Positions 46,137-54,100 of a DNA stretch of 64,000 bases are shown in pieces. The first letter of the stretch is position 1. Every line of letters begins with the position of its first letter. This stretch comes from Luteimonas viscosa (GTDB lineage Bacteria > Pseudomonadota > Gammaproteobacteria > Xanthomonadales > Xanthomonadaceae). Below the pieces are notes generated by a model. That model made no database searches and was not told the DNA's origin. It saw nothing but the letters and a program-made list of their open reading frames with translations. The position numbers were made by a program, and so were the translations under genes. The stretch spans positions 3,141,248-3,205,247 of the forward strand of contig NZ_VTFT01000001.1 of the NCBI RefSeq assembly GCF_008244685.1, given 5' to 3'.

Positions 46137-48262
46137 GGCGCCGCCTGGGCCTGCGCGGGCGGTTCGCGCTGGTGGCGGCCATCGCCCTGCTGGTCTCGCT
46201 GGGGCTGGTGGCGCTGGTGCTGCAGCGGCAGGACGCGATGCACCGCGACATGCAGCAGCTCAGCCTGCAGGCGATCCACGAGTTCTCGTCCAAGCGGCTG
46301 CTGTCGCACGGCGAGGCCGCGACCCTGCAACTGGCCGACTCGCTGGTCAACCCGCTCTACTACTTCGACCTCGAGGCGATCGGCTCGGCGGTGCGCAACG
46401 TGCTGCGCCAGCCCGACGTCAGCTATGTCATCGTCTACGACAACCAGGGCCAGATCATCCACGACGGCAGTGCGGACATCTCGACCTATGGCCAGGCGAT
46501 GGGCGACCCGTTCGCGTTCGAGGTGCTCTCGCTCAGCGAGGCCCACGTGCAGTCCAGCGACAGCCTGGTGGACGTCGCCGCACCGATCCAGATCGGCGAC
46601 CAGAGGCTCGGCGGCGTCCGCGTCGGCTATTCGCTGGCGGCGGTCAAGGCCGACGAGCAGCAGGTCGGCGGGATCATGTCCGGGCGCCTGGGCGAGATGG
46701 GACGCAGCCAGTTGCTGTGGCTCGGGCTGCTGCTGGCGGCGATGGTCGCGCTGCTGGTCGCGATCGGCTACGTGCTGCAACGCGCGCTGGTGTCGCCGGT
46801 GCGGCAGCTGGCCGATGCCGCGCGCGAGATCGAAGCCGGCAACTTCGAGGCGGAAGTGCCCGCCAGCCGCCGGAACGACGAAATGGGCGACCTGATGCGT
46901 GCGTTCGCGCACATGCGCGACAGCATCGTCCGCCACGACCGCGACATCCGGCGCATGGCCTACACCGATGCGCTGACCGGCCTGTCGAACCGGCTGGCGT
47001 TCCGCGAACTGCTCGACCAGCGCGTGGCCGAAGGCCACGGGTCGGCGCGGCAGCTGGCGCTGCTGTTCGCCGATATCGACGATTTCAAGCGGGTCAACGA
47101 CACCATCGGCCACGATGCGGGCGACGAGGTGCTGATGCAGTTCTCCAGCCGCATCCGCGACGTGATCGACCTGCATGGCGGCGCGGGCGCGGAGCTGGCG
47201 CGTTTCGGCGGCGACGAGTTCGTGGTCCTGCTGCAGGGCGGCGCGGGCGGCGACGACATCCGCATGCGCGCCGAGCGCCTGGCCGAATCGCTGGTGTGCG
47301 AACTGGGCAGGCCGATCGCGGTGCATGGCCGCCAGGTCTTCCTCGGCATCTCGATCGGCATCGCGTTGTTCCCGGACGACGCGACCGATGTCTCCTCGCT
47401 GATGAAGAACGGCGACATCGCGATGTACCAGGCCAAGGTGGCCGGCAAGAACTGCCACCGCTTCTACAGCCGGGTGATGGACCAGGCGGTCGAACGCCGC
47501 GTGCGCATGGAGCAGGACCTGCGCGGCGCATGGGAACGCGGCGAGCTGAGCGTGGCCTACCAGCCGGTCTACCGCCTCGACGACGGCCGGCTCGCCGGCG
47601 CCGAGGCGCTGCTGCGCTGGCGGCACCCCGTGCACGGGCCGGTCGCGCCGTCGCTGTTCATCGACGTGGCCGAGCAGAGCGGCCTGATCGAGGTCATCGG
47701 CCCGCAGGTGCTGCGCGCTGCCTGCATGGACGCGCGTGGCTGGCAGCGCGACTTCCCCGCGGCACGTGGCCTGTTCGTCTCGGTCAACGTGTCGGCGCGA
47801 CAATTGCGGACCGGGGACCTGGCCGCGCAGGTCGAGGCGGTGCTGCGCGAAACCGGACTGGCACCGCAGCACCTGCACGTCGAACTGACCGAGACCGCGG
47901 TGATCGGCGACGAGGCCCGGGTGAGCAGCCTGCTGGCGCGACTGCGCAACGCCGGGGTGAAGGTCTGGCTCGACGATTTCGGTACCGGATTCTCCGGCCT
48001 GAGCCACCTGCGGCGGGTGCCGGTGGACGGGGTCAAGATCGACCGCAGCTTCATCGCCGACGTGCTGCGGGACCCGGACGACCTCGCGCTGACCACCGCG
48101 ATCATCGCCATGGCGCACTCGCTCGGCATCCATGTCGTCGCCGAGGGCGTGGAAAAGGAAGGCCAGTACGCGTTGCTGCGCGAACGCGGCTGCGACATGG
48201 CCCAGGGCTTCTGGCTGGGCCACCCGATGCAAAACCAGGAATTCACCCGCCTGCTGGCGTAG
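46133..48262 (+). CDS. Membrane GGDEF-EAL cyclic-di-GMP enzyme
   Basis: A 709-aa inner-membrane protein. Helix 1 about 9-29, periplasmic domain about 30-190, helix 2 about 194-215, HAMP about 215-268. GGDEF domain with intact FGGDEF near 358. EAL domain with EALLRWRHP near 490, ELTETAV, LDDFGTGFSGL, KIDRSFI and VAEGVE, so the phosphodiesterase residues are all there. It could both make and break c-di-GMP. Four-base overlap with the PhnD-like gene suggests that protein feeds a periplasmic signal into it. Confidence 0.93.
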   Translation: MRRRLGLRGRFALVAAIALLVSLGLVALVLQRQDAMHRDMQQLSLQAIHEFSSKRLLSHGEAATLQLADSLVNPLYYFDLEAIGSAVRNVLRQPDVSYVIVYDNQGQIIHDGSADISTYGQAMGDPFAFEVLSLSEAHVQSSDSLVDVAAPIQIGDQRLGGVRVGYSLAAVKADEQQVGGIMSGRLGEMGRSQLLWLGLLLAAMVALLVAIGYVLQRALVSPVRQLADAAREIEAGNFEAEVPASRRNDEMGDLMRAFAHMRDSIVRHDRDIRRMAYTDALTGLSNRLAFRELLDQRVAEGHGSARQLALLFADIDDFKRVNDTIGHDAGDEVLMQFSSRIRDVIDLHGGAGAELARFGGDEFVVLLQGGAGGDDIRMRAERLAESLVCELGRPIAVHGRQVFLGISIGIALFPDDATDVSSLMKNGDIAMYQAKVAGKNCHRFYSRVMDQAVERRVRMEQDLRGAWERGELSVAYQPVYRLDDGRLAGAEALLRWRHPVHGPVAPSLFIDVAEQSGLIEVIGPQVLRAACMDARGWQRDFPAARGLFVSVNVSARQLRTGDLAAQVEAVLRETGLAPQHLHVELTETAVIGDEARVSSLLARLRNAGVKVWLDDFGTGFSGLSHLRRVPVDGVKIDRSFIADVLRDPDDLALTTAIIAMAHSLGIHVVAEGVEKEGQYALLRERGCDMAQGFWLGHPMQNQEFTRLLA

Positions 48263-48358
48263 TCCGCCCCATGCCCCGGTGACGTTTGCGGTCGAGGGAT
48301 ACGCTGCGGCGCGCAGGCACCTGATGGTGGTTCGCGCCACCGGCCGCCGCGGGCCTGC

Positions 48359-49009
48359 TCAGGCGAACAGGCCGCCGATCCACTGCGATGCGGCCGTGGC
48401 CAGCGCACCGCTGAGCACGCCGAACACCACGATCGCCGCGATCCCGGCGCCCCAGCACAGCAGCATGAGTCCACCGTCGCGCTCGAGCAGGGCGAAGGCA
48501 TAGACCAGCAGCAGCGCGCCGAACGCGTAGTTGGTGAACGGGATCGGGAGCGCCAGCAGGATCCCGAGCAGCACCAGCAGCAGGCCGGTGAACATGGAGG
48601 CGGCGCGGTGCTCGATGACCCCGGTCAGGCGTGGCTTGACCAGCTTCTCGAGCCGGCCCAGCCACGGCCCGAGCGTGCGATCGAAGGCCTGCAGGCTCGC
48701 GCGCCGCGGCCCGCGCCGGGCGATGAACCGCGGCAGCCACAACTTGCGCATGCCGACCAGCAGGTGCACGCCCACCAGCACCGTGAGCGGCCCGCCGATC
48801 GCGCCGCCGACGCCCGGAATCGGGATGAAGGCGGGCAGGGTGGACACGAACAGCAGCATCCCGAACACCTGCCGGCTGAGCCCGGCGAGGATGTCCTCCA
48901 GCCGCAGGTGGTCGTCGGGATCGCCGGTGGCGAGGGCGTCGAACAGCTCGCGCGTGCCGAGGGTGCCCGCAGGCGCGCGCCGCGTGGACTCCGGGTCGTC
49001 AGCGGTCAT
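48359..49009 (-). CDS. ExoD-family membrane protein
   Basis: A 216-aa protein with about five hydrophobic segments, of the ExoD family (named after a rhizobial exopolysaccharide gene). Segments such as LPAFIPIPGVGGAIGGPL and ALPIPFTNYAFGALLLVYA match the family pattern. Biochemical role unknown. It overlaps the CNNM-type gene upstream by 11 bp, so both are probably one transcript. Confidence 0.82.
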   Translation of the reverse strand: MTADDPESTRRAPAGTLGTRELFDALATGDPDDHLRLEDILAGLSRQVFGMLLFVSTLPAFIPIPGVGGAIGGPLTVLVGVHLLVGMRKLWLPRFIARRGPRRASLQAFDRTLGPWLGRLEKLVKPRLTGVIEHRAASMFTGLLLVLLGILLALPIPFTNYAFGALLLVYAFALLERDGGLMLLCWGAGIAAIVVFGVLSGALATAASQWIGGLFA

Positions 49010-50333
49010 GGCCCACGGCATCCCCGAGGCGCTGCAGCAGCAGCTTGTCGATGCGTGGTCCGTCCAGGTCGACCACCTCGATCCGCCAGCCGTTCCAGTC
49101 GAAATGCTCGCCCACGTGCGGGATCCGCCCGAAGTGCGCGATGACCATGCCGGCCGCGGTGTGGTAATCGTGTTCGTCCTCGGCCGGAAGGGTGCCGCCG
49201 CCGAGCAGTTCGCGCGCGGTTTCCACCGAGATGCCGCCGTCGACCAGCAGCGAGCCGTCGTCGCGGGTGGTGATCTGCGGGATCGAATCGGGGCCGTCGC
49301 CACTGAGCTGGTTGCGCCCGATCACCGCTTCCATCACGTCGTTGACGGTCACCAGGCCGGTCACGTCCCCGTATTCGTCCACCACCAGCGCCAGCGACTG
49401 CTGTTCCTCGCGCAGGATCTCCAGCAGCTTCAGCGCCGGCGTCGACTCGGAGACGAACAGCGCCTCGCGCAGGTACTTGAACAGATCGAACTCGCGCTCC
49501 TCGAGGCGGTCGATCAGCGACTTGATCTCGAGCACGCCGGCCACTTCCGCGTCGCTGCCGCGGTACACCGGATAGCGCGAGAACGGCGTGGCGCGCATGG
49601 TCGCCAGGTTCTCCTCGAAGCCCTCGGCGATGTCGAGCCAGGCGATCCGCGTGCGCGGCGTCATCAGGCTGGCCGCGGTGCGGTCGCCCAGGCGCAGCAC
49701 GCGGTTCATCATGTTGCGTTCGTCGGCGTCGATCACGCCCTGCTCGTGGCTCTCGCTCACCAGCAGCCGGATCTCCTCCTCGGTGACGTTCGCGGCCTGG
49801 CTGTGGTTGAGCCGCAGCAGCCGCAACATCCCGCGCACCGATGCGCTCAGCAACCAGACGGCCGGGGTCGCGATCCGCGACAGCCCGTGCATCGGCGGCG
49901 CGACGAAGGACGCCACCCGCTCCGGGGCCAGCAGCGCCAGGCGCTTGGGCAGCAGCTCGCCGAGCACGATGGTGAGGTAGGTGATCAGGCTGATCGCCAG
50001 CACCGTCCCGACCACCTGGGCCACGCTGCCTTCGAAGAACGGCATCCCGGTCCCCATCGAAGGGAACCATTCCAGCAGCCGGATGCCGATCGCGGCGCCG
50101 ATGGCGTCGCCGCCGAACATGCCCGTCAGGATCCCGATCAGGGTGATCCCCACCTGCACCGTCGAGAGGAAGCGCTCGGGGTGTTCGGCCAGTTCCAGGG
50201 CCTTGCTCGCGCCGCGGTGCCCGGGGGCCAGCTGCCTGAGCCGCTGCTTGCGCGAGGTGACCACCGACATTTCCGACAGCGCGAAGAACGCGTTGCAGGC
50301 GATCAGGACCAGGACGATGACGAACTCAAACAC
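48999..50333 (-). CDS. CNNM/CorC-type membrane protein (HlyC/CorC family)
   Basis: A 444-aa protein: DUF21 membrane domain (about 1-190, starts FVIVLVLIACNAFFALSEMS), paired CBS domains (about 210-335, with VDEYGDVTGLVTVNDVMEAV) and a C-terminal CorC_HlyC domain (about 350-435). Relatives act in magnesium or cobalt efflux; the old hemolysin name is misleading. Co-transcribed with the ExoD-like gene. Confidence 0.92.
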   Translation of the reverse strand: MFEFVIVLVLIACNAFFALSEMSVVTSRKQRLRQLAPGHRGASKALELAEHPERFLSTVQVGITLIGILTGMFGGDAIGAAIGIRLLEWFPSMGTGMPFFEGSVAQVVGTVLAISLITYLTIVLGELLPKRLALLAPERVASFVAPPMHGLSRIATPAVWLLSASVRGMLRLLRLNHSQAANVTEEEIRLLVSESHEQGVIDADERNMMNRVLRLGDRTAASLMTPRTRIAWLDIAEGFEENLATMRATPFSRYPVYRGSDAEVAGVLEIKSLIDRLEEREFDLFKYLREALFVSESTPALKLLEILREEQQSLALVVDEYGDVTGLVTVNDVMEAVIGRNQLSGDGPDSIPQITTRDDGSLLVDGGISVETARELLGGGTLPAEDEHDYHTAAGMVIAHFGRIPHVGEHFDWNGWRIEVVDLDGPRIDKLLLQRLGDAVGHDR

Positions 50334-50525
50334 CGCCGCGTCCTTTCCGACGGAAAGCCGTGGCGGGAGTCAGGCGCGGGGGGCGACCGCCGGAAGGCGG
50401 TCGGGGGGGCGGTCTAGGGTCGTCGTCCATGGGGCGGCGGCGCGTCACGGGCGCGGCAGGCCATCATAACATTCCGCCCCGGCGCCAGCCCCGGTGGCCC
50501 GGCGATTGCGTCGGATTGGCGACAG

Positions 50526-50546
50526 ACGTCATCGAACCGTCATAAT
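50526..50546 (+). promoter_or_regulatory. Pho-box-like repeat and possible -10 before DUF47-pitA
   Basis: ACGTCATCGAACCGTCAT (50526-50543) has two CGTCAT half-sites 11 bp apart, close to the PhoB site pattern. CATAAT (50541-50546) overlaps its end and could be the -10. If so, the bound factor would block rather than activate. The rest of the 258-bp spacer 50334-50591 shows nothing else. Confidence 0.4.
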
Positions 50547-50591
50547 TCCCGCCCGATGGCCGTCCACCCCGCGACGGCGGGACCGCTCCCG

Positions 50592-51218
50592 ATGTTTTCC
50601 TTGCAAACCATCTTCGGCCAGGGCAACCAGTTCTACACGCTGCTGGAGGAGGCCGCGGTGGCGGCCCACGACAGCACCAGGGCGCTGCACGAGATGCTCC
50701 GGGAGGCCGACCGGCAACCGGCGCTCGACGCCTTCAAGCTGGCCCGGCTGCGCGAGCGCGAGGCCTCGAACAAGATCAGCCAGGCGCTGGTGGACAGCTT
50801 CATCACCCCGATCGAGCGCGAGGACATCGAGGCCCTGGGCTCGGCGCTGTACAAGATTCCCAAGCAGGTCGAGAAGTTCGCCGATCGCTATTCGCTGGCC
50901 ACCCGGCACCTGGAGCACATCGACTTCGCCCCGCGCGCGGCCATGCTCGAACAGGCCGCGGAAGTGGTGGTGCAGATGGTCAAGACCCTGCGCACCATGA
51001 AGCTGGAGCCGATGAAGGCGCTCAACGACCGCCTGCGTTCGCTCGAGAACGAGGCCGACCGGCTGATGCTCGAGCTGTACCGCGACATCTATTCGGGCAA
51101 GCTCGATCCGTTGCAGATGTTCCTGCTCAAGGAATTCTTCGAGATCCTGGAGAAGGCGATCGACCGCTGCCGCGAAGCCGGCGTGGTCGCCTTCGAAATC
51201 GTGCTCAAGAACTCCTGA
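50592..51218 (+). CDS. DUF47/PhoU-like accessory protein of phosphate transport
   Basis: A 208-aa all-helical protein of the DUF47 family (YkaA type), distantly PhoU-like. Typical opening MFSLQTIFGQGNQFYTLLEE and the FEILEKAIDRCREAGVV end. Such proteins are nearly always encoded just before a PiT phosphate carrier and are thought to regulate it. Here pitA begins 13 bp later. The ATG at 50592 fits the family; one 12 codons earlier is less likely. Confidence 0.92.
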   Translation: MFSLQTIFGQGNQFYTLLEEAAVAAHDSTRALHEMLREADRQPALDAFKLARLREREASNKISQALVDSFITPIEREDIEALGSALYKIPKQVEKFADRYSLATRHLEHIDFAPRAAMLEQAAEVVVQMVKTLRTMKLEPMKALNDRLRSLENEADRLMLELYRDIYSGKLDPLQMFLLKEFFEILEKAIDRCREAGVVAFEIVLKNS

Positions 51219-51231
51219 CCGGGCCGCGCCG

Positions 51232-52359
51232 ATGCTGACCCTGGTCCTGATCGTGGTGTTCACCGCGCTGGTGTTCGAATACATCAACGGGTTCCACGAC
51301 ACCGCCAACTCGATCGCCACCGTGGTCGCGACCAAGGTGCTTTCGCCGATGCAGGCGGTGGGCATGGCCGCGTTCATGAACCTCATCGGGGCGCTCGCCG
51401 GCACCGCGGTGGCCAAGACGATCTCCTCGGGCCTGATCGATGCCGGCGTGATCGAGGTCGGCTCGCAGCTGATCCTGTGCGCGCTGGTGGGCGGCATCAC
51501 CTGGAACCTGATCACCTGGTGGTTCGGCCTGCCGTCGTCGTCCTCGCACGCGCTGATCGGTGGCCTGCTCGGCGCCGCCCTGGCCGCGGCGGCCAACGAT
51601 TTCGACGTGGTGATCTGGTCCGAGCCCAGCGAACCGCTCTACCGCAGCGCCGGCGTGCTGTGGAAGGTGATCATGCCCATGGTGTCCTCGCCGGTGCTGG
51701 GATTCGTCGCCGGCTTCCTGATGATGGGCGTGCTGTTCTTCGTCATCTCGATGATGATGCGCGGCGGCGGCTGGCTGGCGCGACTGGCGCGGCCGCGCTG
51801 GGTCAACGGCTTCTTCGGCAAGGCGCAGATCGTCAGTGCGGCCACGATGGGCTTCGCGCACGGCATGAACGATGCGCAGAAGACCATGGGCATCGTCGCC
51901 CTGACCCTGGTCAGCGCGCAGGCGGCCGGCACGCTGGACGTGCTGCCGCCGTGGCTGGCGTTCCTGCATCCGTCCGAGGCCGCGCTGGCCGAGGGCGACA
52001 TCGACACCTGGATCAAGGTCACCTGCGCGCTGGTGATGGCCGCCGGTACCGCCGCCGGCGGCTGGCGCATCATCAAGACCCTCGGACACAAGCTGGTCAA
52101 GCTGCATCCGATCCACGGTTTCGCCGCCGAGACCAGCGCCGCGTCGGTGATCCTGGCGGCCTCCTCGCTGGGCATCCCGGTCTCGACCACGCACAACATC
52201 TCGGCCGCGATCATGGGCGTGGGCACCGCCAAGCGCCTGAACGCGATCAAGTGGACCGTGGTCCACAAGATGATCTGGGCGTGGATCCTGACGATCCCGA
52301 TGTCGGGCGGGATCGCCTACCTGCTGTTCCGGCTGATGCGGAACATGGGGTGGGCGTGA
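51232..52359 (+). CDS. pitA: Low-affinity inorganic phosphate transporter (PiT family)
   Basis: A 375-aa membrane carrier importing metal-phosphate with protons or sodium. The two PiT signature halves are NGFHDTANSIATVVATKVLS (about 17-36) and FAHGMNDAQKTMGI (about 206-219). The glycine/serine-rich LPSSSSHALIGGLLGA and the C-terminal VSTTHNISAAIMG repeat the fold. Would take up phosphate released by the periplasmic phosphatases of the 4-14 kb region; that link is functional inference only. Confidence 0.95.
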   Translation: MLTLVLIVVFTALVFEYINGFHDTANSIATVVATKVLSPMQAVGMAAFMNLIGALAGTAVAKTISSGLIDAGVIEVGSQLILCALVGGITWNLITWWFGLPSSSSHALIGGLLGAALAAAANDFDVVIWSEPSEPLYRSAGVLWKVIMPMVSSPVLGFVAGFLMMGVLFFVISMMMRGGGWLARLARPRWVNGFFGKAQIVSAATMGFAHGMNDAQKTMGIVALTLVSAQAAGTLDVLPPWLAFLHPSEAALAEGDIDTWIKVTCALVMAAGTAAGGWRIIKTLGHKLVKLHPIHGFAAETSAASVILAASSLGIPVSTTHNISAAIMGVGTAKRLNAIKWTVVHKMIWAWILTIPMSGGIAYLLFRLMRNMGWA

Positions 52360-52363
52360 ACGG

Positions 52364-52457
52364 CCGGGATTGGGAATTGGGGATTCGGGATTCGGAAGAG
52401 CGGGGCAACCGCACGCTGCAGTTTTTCCAATCCCTAATACCCAATCCCCAATCCCGG
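52364..52457. repeat. Inverted pair of G-rich/C-rich heptamer arrays
   Basis: Left array 52366-52395 has four G-runs (loops ATT, AATT, ATTC). Right array 52427-52457 has four C-runs (loops TAATA, AAT, AAT) and is close to the reverse complement of the left. The 31 bp between hold a GC hairpin-like piece and a T-run (52422-52426). It lies between convergent genes, as the element at 43267 does. Confidence 0.8.
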
Positions 52458-52459
52458 CT

Positions 52460-52870
52460 TCAAAGCAGATCGCCCTCGGCCGACAGCGCGCGCTCCAGGC
52501 GGTCGCCCATGCCGCCGACTTCCAGCAGCACCCGGCCGATCTCCGACGCGGTCAGGCCCTCGTAGGGGCGGTTCTCGCACAACTGCAGGTACGGAACGCC
52601 GTCGAGCTCGCCGATCGCGAGGTAGCCCACGCGCGAATTCCAGTTGAACGCCAGGGCACGGCGCGCGTCGATGCCGGTGATCGGCGCGATCACGGTGCTG
52701 GTGCGCAGGTAGTTGCGACCGTCGTCGTCCTGCAGTTCCGACAGGAAGATCGCCTGGTGGCGGCGGCCGCCGTCGAGCGAGAGTTCGACGCAGACCACGT
52801 ACGGCTCCTGCATCGTGACCCGGAAGTCGCCGGCGAGGAGGTGACGGCGGACCTGTTCGAAGTTCTGCAT
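52460..52870 (-). CDS. Conserved small protein of unknown function
   Basis: A 136-aa acidic soluble protein without signal peptide or membrane segment. Alternating short helices and strands (VRRHLLAGDFRVTM, VVCVELSLDGGRRHQAIFLS) recall YbjN-like or secretion-chaperone folds, but I do not recognise the family with confidence. It diverges from the alkyltransferase-like gene across 45 bp. Strand choice is supported by normal codon use and the lack of another gene here. Confidence 0.7.
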   Translation of the reverse strand: MQNFEQVRRHLLAGDFRVTMQEPYVVCVELSLDGGRRHQAIFLSELQDDDGRNYLRTSTVIAPITGIDARRALAFNWNSRVGYLAIGELDGVPYLQLCENRPYEGLTASEIGRVLLEVGGMGDRLERALSAEGDLL

Positions 52871-52915
52871 GGCACGGGCATCGCACGACGGGAAGGAGGG
52901 ATATCCTAGTCGCCG

Positions 52916-53269
52916 ATGGCCGCCCTGTCTGCCGATGCTTCCGCCGCCGCGCGGATCCTGGCCGCGATCCGCGACGTGCCGCACGGCGCGGTGGCCGGTT
53001 ACGGCCAGATCGCGCGGCGCGCGGGGCTGCCGGGGCGGGCGCGGATGGTGGCGCGGCTGCTGGCCGGCAACGACGACCCGACCCTGCCGTGGCACCGGAT
53101 CCTGCGCAGCGACGGCCGGATCGCCTTCCCCCCTGCATCGAAAGGCCATCGCGAGCAGGCGCGACGGCTGCGTGCCGAGGGGGTGGTGGTGGCCAACGGA
53201 CGCGTGCGCATGCCGCGCAGCGACCACGAGGACCTCGACGCCGCACTCTGGGGCCCGGAAGGGGCCTGA
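52916..53269 (+). CDS. Alkyltransferase-like DNA repair protein
   Basis: A 117-aa protein of the MGMT DNA-binding fold. The active-site Cys of true alkyltransferases (P-C-H-R) is replaced by Trp59 in LPWHRIL, the hallmark of alkyltransferase-like proteins, which bind O6-alkylguanine and flag it for nucleotide excision repair. The helix-turn-helix GAVAGYGQIARRAGLPGRAR is intact. GGAAGGAGGG lies about 15 bp before the ATG. Confidence 0.9.
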   Translation: MAALSADASAAARILAAIRDVPHGAVAGYGQIARRAGLPGRARMVARLLAGNDDPTLPWHRILRSDGRIAFPPASKGHREQARRLRAEGVVVANGRVRMPRSDHEDLDAALWGPEGA

Positions 53270-53356
53270 AGGCGTGTTGCGGTCGCCGGTGGGCAGGCCG
53301 CGTCGACCTGGTGCTCGCGCTTCCGCCGTTATCATGGGCGCAGTGCAGGAGCGCCG

Positions 53357-54010
53357 ATGTTCACCAACCTTCCCCCCGTCACCAAGGCCTTGCTGATCGC
53401 CAACTGCGCGGTGTTCGTGCTGCAGCTCGTGCTGGGCCCGGCGCTGGACGCGCTGATGCTGTGGCCGTGGCTGCCCGCTGAGCTCGCCCCGTACGCGCCC
53501 CATGGCTTCATGCCCTGGCAGTTGCTGACGCACGGCTTCATGCACAGCCCCAGCAACGTCGCCCACCTGCTGTTCAACATGCTGGCGCTGCTGATGTTCG
53601 GCGCGCAGCTCGAGTACAAGTGGGGCCAGCGGCGTTTCCTCACCTATTTCCTGGTGTGCGTGGTCGGCGCGGGCCTGTGCCAGCTGGCGGTGGTGTCCTG
53701 GGGCGTGCGCAACGGTGGCGGCGTGTATCCCACGGTGGGCGCGTCCGGCGGCGTGTTCGGCCTGCTGCTGGCCTACGGCATGCTGTTTCCGAACCAGCGG
53801 GTGATGCTGCTGATCCCGCCGGTGCCGATGAAGGCGCGCACGCTGGTGATCGTCTACGGGCTGATCGAACTGGTGCTCGGCATCACCGGCACCCAGTCCG
53901 GCGTGGCGCACTTCGCGCACCTGGGCGGGATGCTGTTCGGCTGGCTGCTGATCCGGCACTGGCGCGGGCAGCCACCGTTCGGTGGCCGCCGCGTGCGCCG
54001 GGTGGTGTAG
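53357..54010 (+). CDS. Rhomboid-family intramembrane serine protease
   Basis: A 217-aa, six-helix protease. Catalytic Ser in VGASGGVFGLLLAYGM, catalytic His in AHFAHLGGMLFGWLL, and the oxyanion region THGFMHSPSNVAHLLFNMLA. All key residues are present. Substrates unknown. CAGGAG precedes the ATG. Confidence 0.92.
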   Translation: MFTNLPPVTKALLIANCAVFVLQLVLGPALDALMLWPWLPAELAPYAPHGFMPWQLLTHGFMHSPSNVAHLLFNMLALLMFGAQLEYKWGQRRFLTYFLVCVVGAGLCQLAVVSWGVRNGGGVYPTVGASGGVFGLLLAYGMLFPNQRVMLLIPPVPMKARTLVIVYGLIELVLGITGTQSGVAHFAHLGGMLFGWLLIRHWRGQPPFGGRRVRRVV

Positions 54011-54100
54011 CCGCGCACTGGAGCGTGTCGCGTTCGGCCAGGGCGGGACTGACGCTGGCAACGGGGCGCGCCCGGAGGCGCGCCTGCCGTCTTCCGCCGG

